From: Thermoleophilia bacterium
Lineage (GTDB): Bacteria > Actinomycetota > Thermoleophilia > Gaiellales > Gaiellaceae
Reading direction: 5' to 3'
Assembly (NCBI GenBank): GCA_014534415.1
Contig: JACVRM010000097.1
Span: forward strand, 1-8,078
Length of the DNA: 8,078 nucleotides
Positions 1-5,995 of this stretch are shown in pieces (the first letter of the stretch is position 1; the number at the start of each line of letters is the position of its first letter). The notes beneath the pieces were generated by a model. It was not told the origin of the DNA, did no database searches, and saw only the letters and a list, made by a program, of their open reading frames with translations. The translations under genes were made by a program, and so were the position numbers.

Positions 1-22
1 GCGAGGCCGGGCCGCGGCGCGC

Positions 23-598
23 TCACCGCCTCGCCAGGCTCATCACGAGTGCGAGCGCGCCGGCGGCGGCGATCACGCCGGTCACTTGGACGAGCAGTCC
101 GCCGGGCGGCTCGACGGTGGCGATGGCGAGGAGCAGCGCGCTGACGAATACCGCCCCGACGAGTAGCCCGAGGATCGTCCCCAGCCGCCGGGCGACGAGA
201 TCGCCTCCCTCCAGGACCGACGTGCGCACCTCGACGCCCAGGAAGGCGAGCTCGGCGAAGAACAGCAACCCGGCGCCGTAGACCACGGCGCGCGTGTCGA
301 GCGCGGCGCCCAGCTCGTCCGCCGAGACGCCGTACGCGATCGCCAAGGCAGCCACCGCCGCGACGATCGGCGCGGCAAGGCCGGCCGCCATGCCGACCAC
401 GGTCATCACCACCGCCGCACCGCCCACCGTCCACAGGACGACCGGCTCGCGCTCCGAGACGAGCGCCGGGTAGGCGACGAGCGGCGCCGCCACGACGAGC
501 GCCGCCGCAGTGACGCCTAGCCGCGTGCGGTTCTGGCGAAGCGCCTGAATCCCTCTGCCTCCTCGAGCCTCTCCGCCAGCGGCGTCCCTTCCCGCCAC
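23..598 (-). CDS. Multi-pass membrane protein of unknown function
   Basis: I do not recognise the family. The 191-residue product is strongly hydrophobic, with about five or six likely membrane segments: near residues 29-47, 53-90 (probably two), 103-122, 141-164 and 168-188. It ends in a short basic tail (LARR). No catalytic motif is visible. It is the last gene of the MoxR/DUF58 operon seen here, so it is probably co-transcribed and acts in the cytoplasmic membrane. The start is uncertain. The GTG at 598 overlaps the end of the DUF58 gene by 82 bases and has no visible ribosome-binding site. The next candidate, GTG at 493, would cut into the first hydrophobic segment. The stretch just before that helix (RQNRTR) looks like a normal positively charged flank, which favours the longer form. 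The frame is well supported by composition; the function is unknown. Confidence 0.72.
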   Translation of the reverse strand: MAGRDAAGGEARGGRGIQALRQNRTRLGVTAAALVVAAPLVAYPALVSEREPVVLWTVGGAAVVMTVVGMAAGLAAPIVAAVAALAIAYGVSADELGAALDTRAVVYGAGLLFFAELAFLGVEVRTSVLEGGDLVARRLGTILGLLVGAVFVSALLLAIATVEPPGGLLVQVTGVIAAAGALALVMSLARR

Positions 599-1788
599 TC
601 GACGACCGCGACGCCGGCTTGCTGGAACCGCGCGCGCAACGCCTCGCGGCCCAGGCGCCAGATCCGGTGCGCGAGCTGATCAACTTGGCTCGGACCGGGT
701 GGCGCGAACGGCACCGGCGAGACCTCCACGACGGCGAGGTCGAACCCTCGAGCGCGCAGGTCGAGCAGCGCGTCGACGGCGCGCGGGTCGAGCAGCGGAC
801 TGAGCGCCACGACCAGCGCCTGGGGTGGAAGCGTCCCCGCCGGGATCACGTCGATGTCCTTCCAGGCGTAGTTCTCGATGATCTCCGTGTCGAGCAGCGC
901 GTCGACGACGCGGTACCGCTGGACGATCCCGGAGCCCGGCAGGAACCAGCGGAGCACGCCGCCGAACGAGACGAGGCCCACGCGATCGCGTTGCTGGAGG
1001 TACGCGCTCGTCAGCGACGCGGCCGCCCGGACGGCGAGATCGAGCGTGCCGGCCGCCGCACGCCGGGCTTCGACGAACGTGTCGAGAAAGAGCACGACGT
1101 CCGTATTCCGCTCAGGGTGGTGCTCGTTGACCCAGAGCTCGCCGCGCCGCGCACTGGCGCGCCAGTTGACCCGGCGGATGCGGTCGCCCGGCACGAACTG
1201 GCGCAGGTCGGCGAACTCGATCCCCTCGCCGTGGCGGCGCGACACCTCGTTGCCGGCGAAGACCTGCGTCTCACGCGGCCGCAGCACGAAGCGCACGGCC
1301 TCCTCGCGGGGATACACCTTGAGCGGCAGCCGTTCCTCCCAGCGCCGCTCGAACTGGAAGAAGCCGAAGCGGTCGCGTGCGCGCACGTGCACGTCGCCGA
1401 GCACGTAGCCACCCCAGCGCCGGCATTCCACGTCGAGACGCACCTCGCGCTCGCCGTCGCGGAGCGCGAACGCGACGGGGTTCGCACTCTCGCGGACGAA
1501 GAGGCCGGGCGGCAGCTCCAGCAGCAGCTCGGCGTGCTCGACGGGCCGGTCGGAGCGCAGCTCCACGTTGACGACGACGTTCTCGCCCTCGAGCGCCCGC
1601 TCGCGCTCGAGCTCGGCGCGCAGGCGCAGCTCGGGGTCGCGCGCGGCGGCGAGGCCGAGCGCCAGAGCGAACCAGAACGGCGCGGTCACGACGACCAGCT
1701 CCGGGCGGTTCGCGATCAGGGCGGCGAGCAGCCCGAACGCGGCGAGCGCCGCGTACGCGGCCAGCTTCGGCGACGCGGCGCGCGTCAC
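517..1788 (-). CDS. DUF58 domain protein (MoxR partner)
   Basis: This is a 423-residue DUF58 protein. Two N-terminal hydrophobic segments (about residues 9-26 and 31-49) anchor it in the membrane. A beta-rich region follows (about 55-170), then the diagnostic DUF58 core at about 188-225, including EFADLRQFVPGD, IRRVNWRASAR and GELWVNEHHPERNTD. After it comes a von Willebrand A-like fold starting at VVLFLDTF (231-238). The MIDAS pattern DxSxS expected of a metal-binding A domain is not intact: the position reads DTFVE. Metal binding is therefore doubtful. The GTG start shares GTGA with the stop of the upstream MoxR gene, and GAGG lies 7 bases before it, so translation is probably coupled. DUF58 proteins are regularly encoded beside MoxR ATPases and are proposed partners in assembly or maturation of envelope proteins; the actual substrate here is unknown. 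Confidence 0.93.
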   Translation of the reverse strand: MTRAASPKLAAYAALAAFGLLAALIANRPELVVVTAPFWFALALGLAAARDPELRLRAELERERALEGENVVVNVELRSDRPVEHAELLLELPPGLFVRESANPVAFALRDGEREVRLDVECRRWGGYVLGDVHVRARDRFGFFQFERRWEERLPLKVYPREEAVRFVLRPRETQVFAGNEVSRRHGEGIEFADLRQFVPGDRIRRVNWRASARRGELWVNEHHPERNTDVVLFLDTFVEARRAAAGTLDLAVRAAASLTSAYLQQRDRVGLVSFGGVLRWFLPGSGIVQRYRVVDALLDTEIIENYAWKDIDVIPAGTLPPQALVVALSPLLDPRAVDALLDLRARGFDLAVVEVSPVPFAPPGPSQVDQLAHRIWRLGREALRARFQQAGVAVVEWREGTPLAERLEEAEGFRRFARTARG

Positions 1789-2756
1789 GCGAGCGCCTCG
1801 GCGCTCTCCGCGGGCGGCGTCGGGACGCTGTCGAGCACTTCCTGGACGACGTCCTCGCCGCGGACGCGCTGCACCCAGAGCTCCGGCCGGAGCGCCAGCC
1901 GGTGGGCGAGCGCGGGTGTCGCCACCGCCTTGACGTCGTCCGGGGTCACGAAGTCGCGCCCGCCGAGCGCGGCCCGGGCGCGCGAGAGCTTCAGCACCGC
2001 GAGCGTGCCGCGCGGGCTAGAGCCGACCTGGACGCGCGGAGAATCGCGCGTCGCGCGAACGAGATCGACGATGTAGCGGCCGACCGCGTCTGCGACGTGC
2101 ACGTGCTCGATCGCGCGTTGCATGCCGAGCAGATCCGCTGCGTCGATGACCGGCCGCAGCTCGACCTCGTCGGCGCGCCGCTCGAGCCGCCGCCCGAGCA
2201 CCTCCCACTCGTCGTCACGCGAGGGATAGCCGACGCCGATCCGGATCAGGAAGCGGTCGAGCTGCGCCTCGGGAAGTGGATACGTGCCCTCGTACTCGAT
2301 CGGGTTCTGCGTCGCGAGCACCACGAAGGGCCGCTCGAGCGGGTGGGTCACGCCCTCGATCGTCACCTGCCGCTCCTGCATCGCCTCGAGCAGCGCCGCC
2401 TGCGTTTTCGGCGGCGCACGGTTGATCTCGTCGGCCAGCAGGAGATTCGTGAAGATCGGGCCCGCGCGGAACTCGAAGTCGCTCTCGCGCTGGTTGTAGA
2501 TCGACGAGCCGGTCACGTCGGACGGCATGAGGTCCGGCGTGAACTGAACGCGGCCGAAGCGAAGGCTCGTCGCCTCGGCAAACGAGCGTGCCATGAGCGT
2601 CTTGGCGAGGCCCGGGTAGTCCTCGATCAGCACGTGGCCGTCGGCGAGCAGCGCCAGCATGACCAGCTCGAGAGCCTCGCGCTTGCCGACGACCGCGCGC
2701 CCGACCTCGTCGAGCACGCGCGCCGAGCCGGCGGCGACCACGTCGACGGCGACCAC
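1785..2756 (-). CDS. MoxR-family AAA+ ATPase
   Basis: This is a 323-residue cytoplasmic AAA+ ATPase of the MoxR group, close to the usual family length. Visible motifs are Walker A (DYPGLAKT, residues 46-53), Walker B (LLLADE, 105-110) followed by INRAPPKTQAALLEAMQE, sensor 1 (ATQN, 148-151), a likely arginine finger in LDRF (167-169), and sensor 2 (GSSPRG, 245-250). The C-terminal helical lid ends near residue 308. MoxR proteins act as ATP-driven chaperones for maturation or metal insertion of partner complexes. Here the immediate partners would be the DUF58 and DUF4129 membrane proteins of the same operon. The chosen GTG start lies 2 bases after the stop of the upstream gene and has GGAGAG about 9 bases before it. 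No MIDAS-intact VWA protein, the other common partner, occurs in the window. Confidence 0.96.
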   Translation of the reverse strand: MVAVDVVAAGSARVLDEVGRAVVGKREALELVMLALLADGHVLIEDYPGLAKTLMARSFAEATSLRFGRVQFTPDLMPSDVTGSSIYNQRESDFEFRAGPIFTNLLLADEINRAPPKTQAALLEAMQERQVTIEGVTHPLERPFVVLATQNPIEYEGTYPLPEAQLDRFLIRIGVGYPSRDDEWEVLGRRLERRADEVELRPVIDAADLLGMQRAIEHVHVADAVGRYIVDLVRATRDSPRVQVGSSPRGTLAVLKLSRARAALGGRDFVTPDDVKAVATPALAHRLALRPELWVQRVRGEDVVQEVLDSVPTPPAESAEALA

Positions 2757-2758
2757 CC

Positions 2759-3274
2759 TCAGATTCTCTCCAAAGCCTCGACCGCCTCGCGCAGCTGGTC
2801 GGCCTCCATCCCCGGCCCGAACCGGTCGTGCGGCGCCTGGCGGTCTGCCCGTACGACCTCCCAGAGCGCCGGCGGGAGGACGGCACGAGCGGCCTCGGGG
2901 TGTCGGTCGAGGTCGATCCCGCGCCGCGTTGCCAGCCGGTGCGCGGCCACCTCGCGGAGCCGCGGCCGCAGGCGGTGGTGGAGATCGAATGCGTTCGCCA
3001 CCCCCAGCGCCGTCTCGCGCTCCAGCCGAGCCAGCTGCGAGAGCCGCTCGGTCCGCTCCGCGCGCGGGCGTCGCGCGCGATCGAACGCGGACGGCACGGT
3101 GGGGTTCGCCCGCCGCGCCCCGCCGAGCAGCCAGAGAAGCACGATGCCACCGAGGAAGAGCACGTAGGCCTGAACGGCGACGTCGCGTTCGCCAGGGACG
3201 AGCGCGAGCACCGCGAGCAGCACGAAGAAGGCGGCTGCGGCCGCGACGACGAGCGGGACGACGCGCGCTGTCAC
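2759..3274 (-). CDS. Two-TM protein of unknown function in MoxR operon
   Basis: The 171-residue product has two N-terminal membrane helices (about residues 7-27 and 34-51). A basic, mostly helical cytoplasmic region follows (about 54-171), rich in Arg, Glu and Leu. I know of similar small proteins between DUF4129 and MoxR genes in high-GC Gram-positive genomes, but cannot name a Pfam family with certainty. Features that look family-like are the stretch RRGIDLDRHPEAARAVLP (about 116-133), then LWEVVRADR and the C-terminal LREAVEALERI helix. The GTG start overlaps the stop of the DUF4129 gene by 4 bases (GTGA), with no separate ribosome-binding site, so translation is probably coupled. It may be a membrane tether or regulatory subunit for the MoxR/DUF58 pair; this is inference from position only. 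Confidence 0.85.
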   Translation of the reverse strand: MTARVVPLVVAAAAAFFVLLAVLALVPGERDVAVQAYVLFLGGIVLLWLLGGARRANPTVPSAFDRARRPRAERTERLSQLARLERETALGVANAFDLHHRLRPRLREVAAHRLATRRGIDLDRHPEAARAVLPPALWEVVRADRQAPHDRFGPGMEADQLREAVEALERI

Positions 3275-4110
3275 CGCGGCGCCGCGACGAGCGGCTCTAC
3301 CTCGCGGGCGAGCAACTCGTCGCGAACTGCCTCGAGCGCCCCGATCGCCTCGTCTTTCATGAGCGGATCGACGATGTGCTCGCTGAACCGTGCCCGCTCG
3401 TAGAGGCGCGTCAGGCGGCGCACGGCGGAGCCGCTCGACGTGAGCTCTTCGAGCACTCGCGTCACGTACTCGTGCGGGGCGTCCGCCGGGCGGCGCGGGA
3501 GCCCGTGCCTGCCGAGCGTGCGCTCCATTCGCGAGTAGGCGGCGATCACCGCGCGGCGCGGGTCCGCCTCGGCGCGCAGGTCTTCGAGCGTCTCGTCGAA
3601 GACGTCCGCAAGCCGCTCGGCGAGTGTCAGGTCGCGCTCCGGCAGCGGCCCGCGGCGGAGGGCCACGATGCCCGCGGCAGTGAATGCGCCGACTGCCGCC
3701 GTGAAGACCACGATGACGGGCAGCCAGTCGACGTCGGGCGGCGGGCGGCGCTCGGCGTCCGGGCGCTTCGTCGGCAGCTCGGCAGTCCGGGTGTTCACAG
3801 GCGTTTCGGCCTGCCGGTCGCCGTCGCGCAGGCGGCGGAATGTCGCTAGGGCGGCCAGCACTAGGCCGATGATCACCACCGCCGCAAGGATCTGACCGAG
3901 CAGCTTCGGCCCGGTGCGCGCCTGCGGGTTGGGCACCTTGCCCGGCGAGAAGCTGAACAGAACGACGGCGATCAGCCCGGCCGCCACGATCGCGAGCACG
4001 AGCAGCAGCACGTTGAGGAGAATGCTCTCGGCACTCTGGTCGGGCGCGGTACCGCCGGTGGGGCGGTCGCCGCGGCTCGCCACGACGACGACGGCGAGCA
4101 GCGCGAGCAC
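3271..4110 (-). CDS. DUF4129 domain membrane protein (start probably upstream)
   Basis: From the GTG at 4110 the protein has 279 residues. Membrane segments are near 2-11 (incomplete), 31-52, 70-90 and 129-150. A cytoplasmic DUF4129 domain lies at about 183-267, recognisable by DPRRAVIAAYSRMERTL, a GLPRRPADAPHEYVTRVLEEL stretch, then LTRLYERARFSEH. DUF4129 is also the C-terminal domain of TgpA-like transglutaminases; no transglutaminase domain is present here. It is the first gene of the MoxR/DUF58 operon. The start is in doubt. The frame stays open upstream, and residues read from there (LVLTASGV then LALLAVVVVASRG) complete the first helix. A strong AAGGAG site at 4204-4209 lies 6 bases before an in-frame ACG at 4195-4197, which would give about 308 residues. 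No ATG, GTG or TTG exists in frame between. The domain call is firm; the N-terminus is not. Confidence 0.88.
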   Translation of the reverse strand: MLALLAVVVVASRGDRPTGGTAPDQSAESILLNVLLLVLAIVAAGLIAVVLFSFSPGKVPNPQARTGPKLLGQILAAVVIIGLVLAALATFRRLRDGDRQAETPVNTRTAELPTKRPDAERRPPPDVDWLPVIVVFTAAVGAFTAAGIVALRRGPLPERDLTLAERLADVFDETLEDLRAEADPRRAVIAAYSRMERTLGRHGLPRRPADAPHEYVTRVLEELTSSGSAVRRLTRLYERARFSEHIVDPLMKDEAIGALEAVRDELLAREVEPLVAAPR

Positions 4111-4279
4111 CCCGCTGGCGGTGAGGACGAGCCGGCGCGGGGTCAGCGGACCCAGGGAGCCGCGCCCGCGGCCGTCACCGTCGTCGAGGTCGTTCGTCCT
4201 TCGCTCCTTCCGATGCGATGGTACGCCGCGCGCTAGGGCCGTCGCCTCGGACCGCCCCGGTGACGTACAGCTCTCAGTC
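4111..4279 (-). other. Upstream region of the MoxR operon
   Basis: The part from 4111 to 4197 is probably coding, as the N-terminus of the DUF4129 protein; it translates without stops to an acidic/Gly-rich leader followed by the start of a membrane helix. The remaining roughly 80 bases, between the RTX gene stop and the Shine-Dalgarno, must contain any dedicated promoter. I see no convincing -35/-10 pair. A TACCAT at about 4219-4224 on the minus strand is a weak -10 candidate. I also see no stem followed by a T-run that would serve as a terminator for the RTX gene, so read-through from it is possible. Confidence 0.35.
4204..4209 (-). promoter_or_regulatory. Strong Shine-Dalgarno upstream of DUF4129 gene
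   Basis: On the minus strand the sequence reads AAGGAG at 4209-4204, the best ribosome-binding site in the window. It is followed by CGAAGG and then ACG (4197-4195), in frame with the DUF4129 protein. It sits too far (about 93 bases) from the first conventional start, the GTG at 4110, to serve that codon. No other reading frame begins at a conventional start at proper spacing and continues: a GTG in another frame, within GGTGACGG, stops after 11 codons. This makes an unusual start codon, or a base error, the simplest explanation. Confidence 0.6.
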
Positions 4280-5233
4280 CTACCTGCAACCGGTCAGGCG
4301 CTCGCCGCGGCGGCAGATGTCGCGCCCGGTCCCGCCGGAGAGGCGGTCGCGGCCGCCGCCGCCGTCCAGGTAATCGCGCCCCCGCCCACCCGCGAGGCGG
4401 TCGTGCCCGCGGCCGCCGAAGAGGCGGTCGTTGCCGACGCCTCCCTCGAGCCGGTCGCGGCCACCGCTGCCGAGCAGCCGGTCGTGACCGCCGAAGCCGC
4501 GCAACCAGTTGGCCGACGCGTTCCCGACGATCCGATCGCCGAAGCGCGAGCCGTCCACGTCTTCGACGTTCGACAGGCGGTCGCGCCCGTAGCCGGACGC
4601 GCGCCCGGAACCGAGGTTGACGCGGACGCCCTGTCGCGCGAAGAAGAAGTCGACCGTGTCGAAGCCCTTGCCGCCCTTCAGGAGGTCGTTGCCGGCGCCG
4701 CCGTCGAGGTAGTCGTTGCCGCCTCCGCCGCTCACGTCGTCGTTGCCCTCCAGCGCCGCGAGGTAGTTCCGCCCGTCGTCGCCGACGATCTTGTCGTGGA
4801 AGCGCGACCCGACGACCGCCTCGATCTTCGGTAGCTGGTCGTTGCCCCACCCGGTCGCGCCGTCGCGCGCGAGGTCGACGCTCACCGCCACCGGAGACTC
4901 CTCGAAGACGGCGTAGTCGAGCCCCGGCCCGCCGTCAATGCGATCGTCGCCGGCCTCGCCGGCGAGCTCGTCCGCGCCTGCACCGCCCGCGATGGAGTCG
5001 TTGCCGTCACCGCCGCAGACGACGTCGCGACCGCCGCGGGCGTCGATCGCGTCGTCGCCCCCCGACGCGAAGACGACGTCGGCCCCGGGCGTCCCGGTCA
5101 GCGAGTCGTTGCCGGGCGTGCCGACGAGCGTTGCGCGCTTTCCCAGGCACCGCAGCCCGGGCTGCCCGCTGGCCGTCGGCACGGCGACGAGCAGGAGGAG
5201 GACAGACAGCGCGGCAAGCAGGCGGAGCGGCAT
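4280..5233 (-). CDS. Secreted RTX-type calcium-binding repeat protein
   Basis: This is a 317-residue exported protein. A clear signal peptide (basic MPLR, hydrophobic LLAALSVLLLLVAV, cleavage probably near residue 23) is followed by GGxGxD-type nonapeptide repeats. These occur at about 36-105, 160-192 and 245-306, the parallel beta-roll that binds Ca2+ in RTX proteins. Two longer insert modules, at about 105-160 and 190-245, resemble each other (for example AVVGSRFHDKIVGDDGRNYL against DVDGSRFGDRIVGNASANWL). This module is common between RTX blocks. Four cysteines (29, 73, 307, 316) could form disulfides after export. No enzymatic domain is present, so it may be structural, adhesive or surface-bound. 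The ATG start has AAGGGA 6 bases upstream. It lacks a typical acidic type I secretion tail and has an N-terminal signal instead, implying Sec export. The last repeat block is unusually arginine-rich. Confidence 0.93.
   Translation of the reverse strand: MPLRLLAALSVLLLLVAVPTASGQPGLRCLGKRATLVGTPGNDSLTGTPGADVVFASGGDDAIDARGGRDVVCGGDGNDSIAGGAGADELAGEAGDDRIDGGPGLDYAVFEESPVAVSVDLARDGATGWGNDQLPKIEAVVGSRFHDKIVGDDGRNYLAALEGNDDVSGGGGNDYLDGGAGNDLLKGGKGFDTVDFFFARQGVRVNLGSGRASGYGRDRLSNVEDVDGSRFGDRIVGNASANWLRGFGGHDRLLGSGGRDRLEGGVGNDRLFGGRGHDRLAGGRGRDYLDGGGGRDRLSGGTGRDICRRGERLTGCR
4316..4495 (-). repeat. Tandem 27-base units coding RTX nonapeptides
   Basis: About six and a half consecutive nine-residue units occur here, with D-R/Y-L spaced every nine residues: GGHDRLLGS, GGRDRLEGG, VGNDRLFGG, RGHDRLAGG, RGRDYLDGG, GGRDRLSGG, then TGRDI. 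The DNA repeats at a 27-base period but is diverged, so it is a protein repeat rather than a recent DNA expansion. The usual Asn/Ala before the Asp is mostly replaced by Arg or His. Confidence 0.85.
4484..4921 (-). repeat. Two diverged copies of an RTX insert module
   Basis: Residues about 105-165 and 190-250 of the RTX protein align. Each begins with a G-x-D step (GPGLDYAVF, GKGFDTVDF). Next comes a V-x-V-x-L strand (VSVDL, VRVNL), then a Gly-rich turn with DQL or DRL, an IEAV or VEDV strand, GSRF-x-D-x-IVG and N-Y/W-L. The copies are separated by one short nonapeptide block. They fit an old intragenic duplication. Confidence 0.75.
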
Positions 5234-5293
5234 TAGAGATCCCTTCGCGGCGGTGCTCGCAACCCCTCTCGGCAGACGTGCGCGCCAACTTGA
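5234..5293. promoter_or_regulatory. Divergent intergenic region between RTX and coiled-coil genes
   Basis: About 60 bases separate the two divergent start codons. The RTX side carries AAGGGA (minus strand, about 5240-5245) at good spacing. The plus-strand gene has no recognisable Shine-Dalgarno before its ATG at 5294 or at 5306. A locally AT-rich patch at about 5286-5307 (ACTTGAATGACTGTTCTAAT) stands out from the surrounding GC-rich DNA and could contain promoter elements. I cannot fit a convincing -35/-10 pair in either direction. Confidence 0.4.
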
Positions 5294-5995
5294 ATGACTG
5301 TTCTAATGGCAGCCGTGAACGCCGCCTCGGCCCTTTCGTACATACGCGAGCTCGAGCGCCGCGACGAGACCGTCGCGGTCGCCCTCGGCGCCGTGGAGGA
5401 GCTGCTGGGCCGCACGCGCGACCTCGCGGAGCAAGCCCGCATCGCGCGCCGCTTCTCGGAGCGGCTGCCGCGAGAACGCGAAGCAGCCGCTGCGGCCGTC
5501 GAGCGCGGCGCGGCCGACGTCTCGCTACGCCGGCGGGAGCTCGACGCCGCAGAGAGGGCGGCGCGCGACCCAGGCGGACGCAACGCCGCGGCACGCGAGG
5601 AGGCCGCGGAGCAGGCACGCCGCGCCGCCGAGCGAGCAGAGGAGGAGCTTGCCTCGGCCGTCCGCCGGGCGACCGAGCTCGAGCGGCGCGCCGTCCAAGC
5701 GGAAGCCGACGCCTCGACAATCGCCGCCGAAGCGGCGCAGCTCGCGCGCGACCTCGAGGCGGCGCCGCGCCTTGCCGCGCGCTGGCCCGGCCTGCCGGAG
5801 CACGGCCTCGACGAGCTGCTGGCGTGGTCGGCGCGAGCCGAAGGCGCCCTGCTGCTGACGCGCGGCGCCCTCAACGGCGAGCGAGAGGCCGTCGTGCGGG
5901 AGGCGAACGAGCTCGCGGCGCAGGTGCTCGGCGGCGCACTCGCTCCGGCCGGCGTCGCGCGAATCCGCGAGCGCGTCGAGCAGGCGCTCGATTAA
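5294..5995 (+). CDS. Predicted coiled-coil protein, unknown function
   Basis: I do not recognise this 233-residue protein. It is rich in Ala, Glu, Arg and Leu with heptad-like spacing across about residues 18-155, and a second helical stretch at about 178-232 (LLTRGALNGEREAVVREANELAAQVLG). A short break containing Pro and Trp (about 157-168, LAARWPGLPEHG) may separate two helical domains. There is no signal peptide or membrane segment, so it is probably cytoplasmic. It is the only plus-strand gene in the window. Its stop overlaps the permease gene stop tail-to-tail. ATG codons at 5294 and 5306 are both possible starts; neither has a clear ribosome-binding site. Antisense frames are open here too, but their products are low-complexity Ser/Arg/Ala sequences, while this frame has a credible protein composition and fits neatly between its neighbours. 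Confidence 0.78.
   Translation: MTVLMAAVNAASALSYIRELERRDETVAVALGAVEELLGRTRDLAEQARIARRFSERLPREREAAAAAVERGAADVSLRRRELDAAERAARDPGGRNAAAREEAAEQARRAAERAEEELASAVRRATELERRAVQAEADASTIAAEAAQLARDLEAAPRLAARWPGLPEHGLDELLAWSARAEGALLLTRGALNGEREAVVREANELAAQVLGGALAPAGVARIRERVEQALD

Noticed and set aside
619..2076. 485-codon plus-strand open frame opposite DUF58 and MoxR
   Set aside because: Its translation is low-complexity Arg/Ala/Glu sequence with no domain, and it lies opposite well-recognised DUF58 and MoxR motifs. Long antisense open frames are expected at this GC content.
2215..3150. 311-codon minus-strand frame spanning the MoxR/two-TM junction
   Set aside because: Out of frame with the MoxR motifs and strongly Arg/Gly/Ser-biased, so a GC-driven shadow.
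1902..3167. 421-codon plus-strand open frame opposite MoxR and the two-TM gene
   Set aside because: Antisense shadow of clearly recognised genes, with Arg/His/Asp-rich low-complexity translation and no motif.
3914..4834. Plus-strand frame with a regular Val/Ala/Pro repeat pattern, resembling a repeat protein
   Set aside because: The periodicity is the mirror of the 27-base RTX repeats on the minus strand, and the frame also crosses the DUF4129 gene start.
4300..5150. Repeated GGTCGTTGCC-like sequences that could suggest a CRISPR array or DNA repeats
   Set aside because: They are the reverse complement of codons for the GNDxL/GGDD RTX repeats. Spacing is multiples of 9 codons, with no conserved repeat and unique spacer structure.
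5284..5310. AT-rich patch considered as a Zur/Fur-type operator near the metal transporter genes
   Set aside because: It does not form a good inverted repeat and lies beyond the 3' end of the importer operon, whose promoter must be outside the window.
5233..5874. Minus-strand 213-residue frame opposite the coiled-coil gene
   Set aside because: Its Ser/Arg/Ala-only composition is implausible for a protein and it would run into the RTX gene start; the plus-strand frame has normal composition and exact fit to its neighbours.
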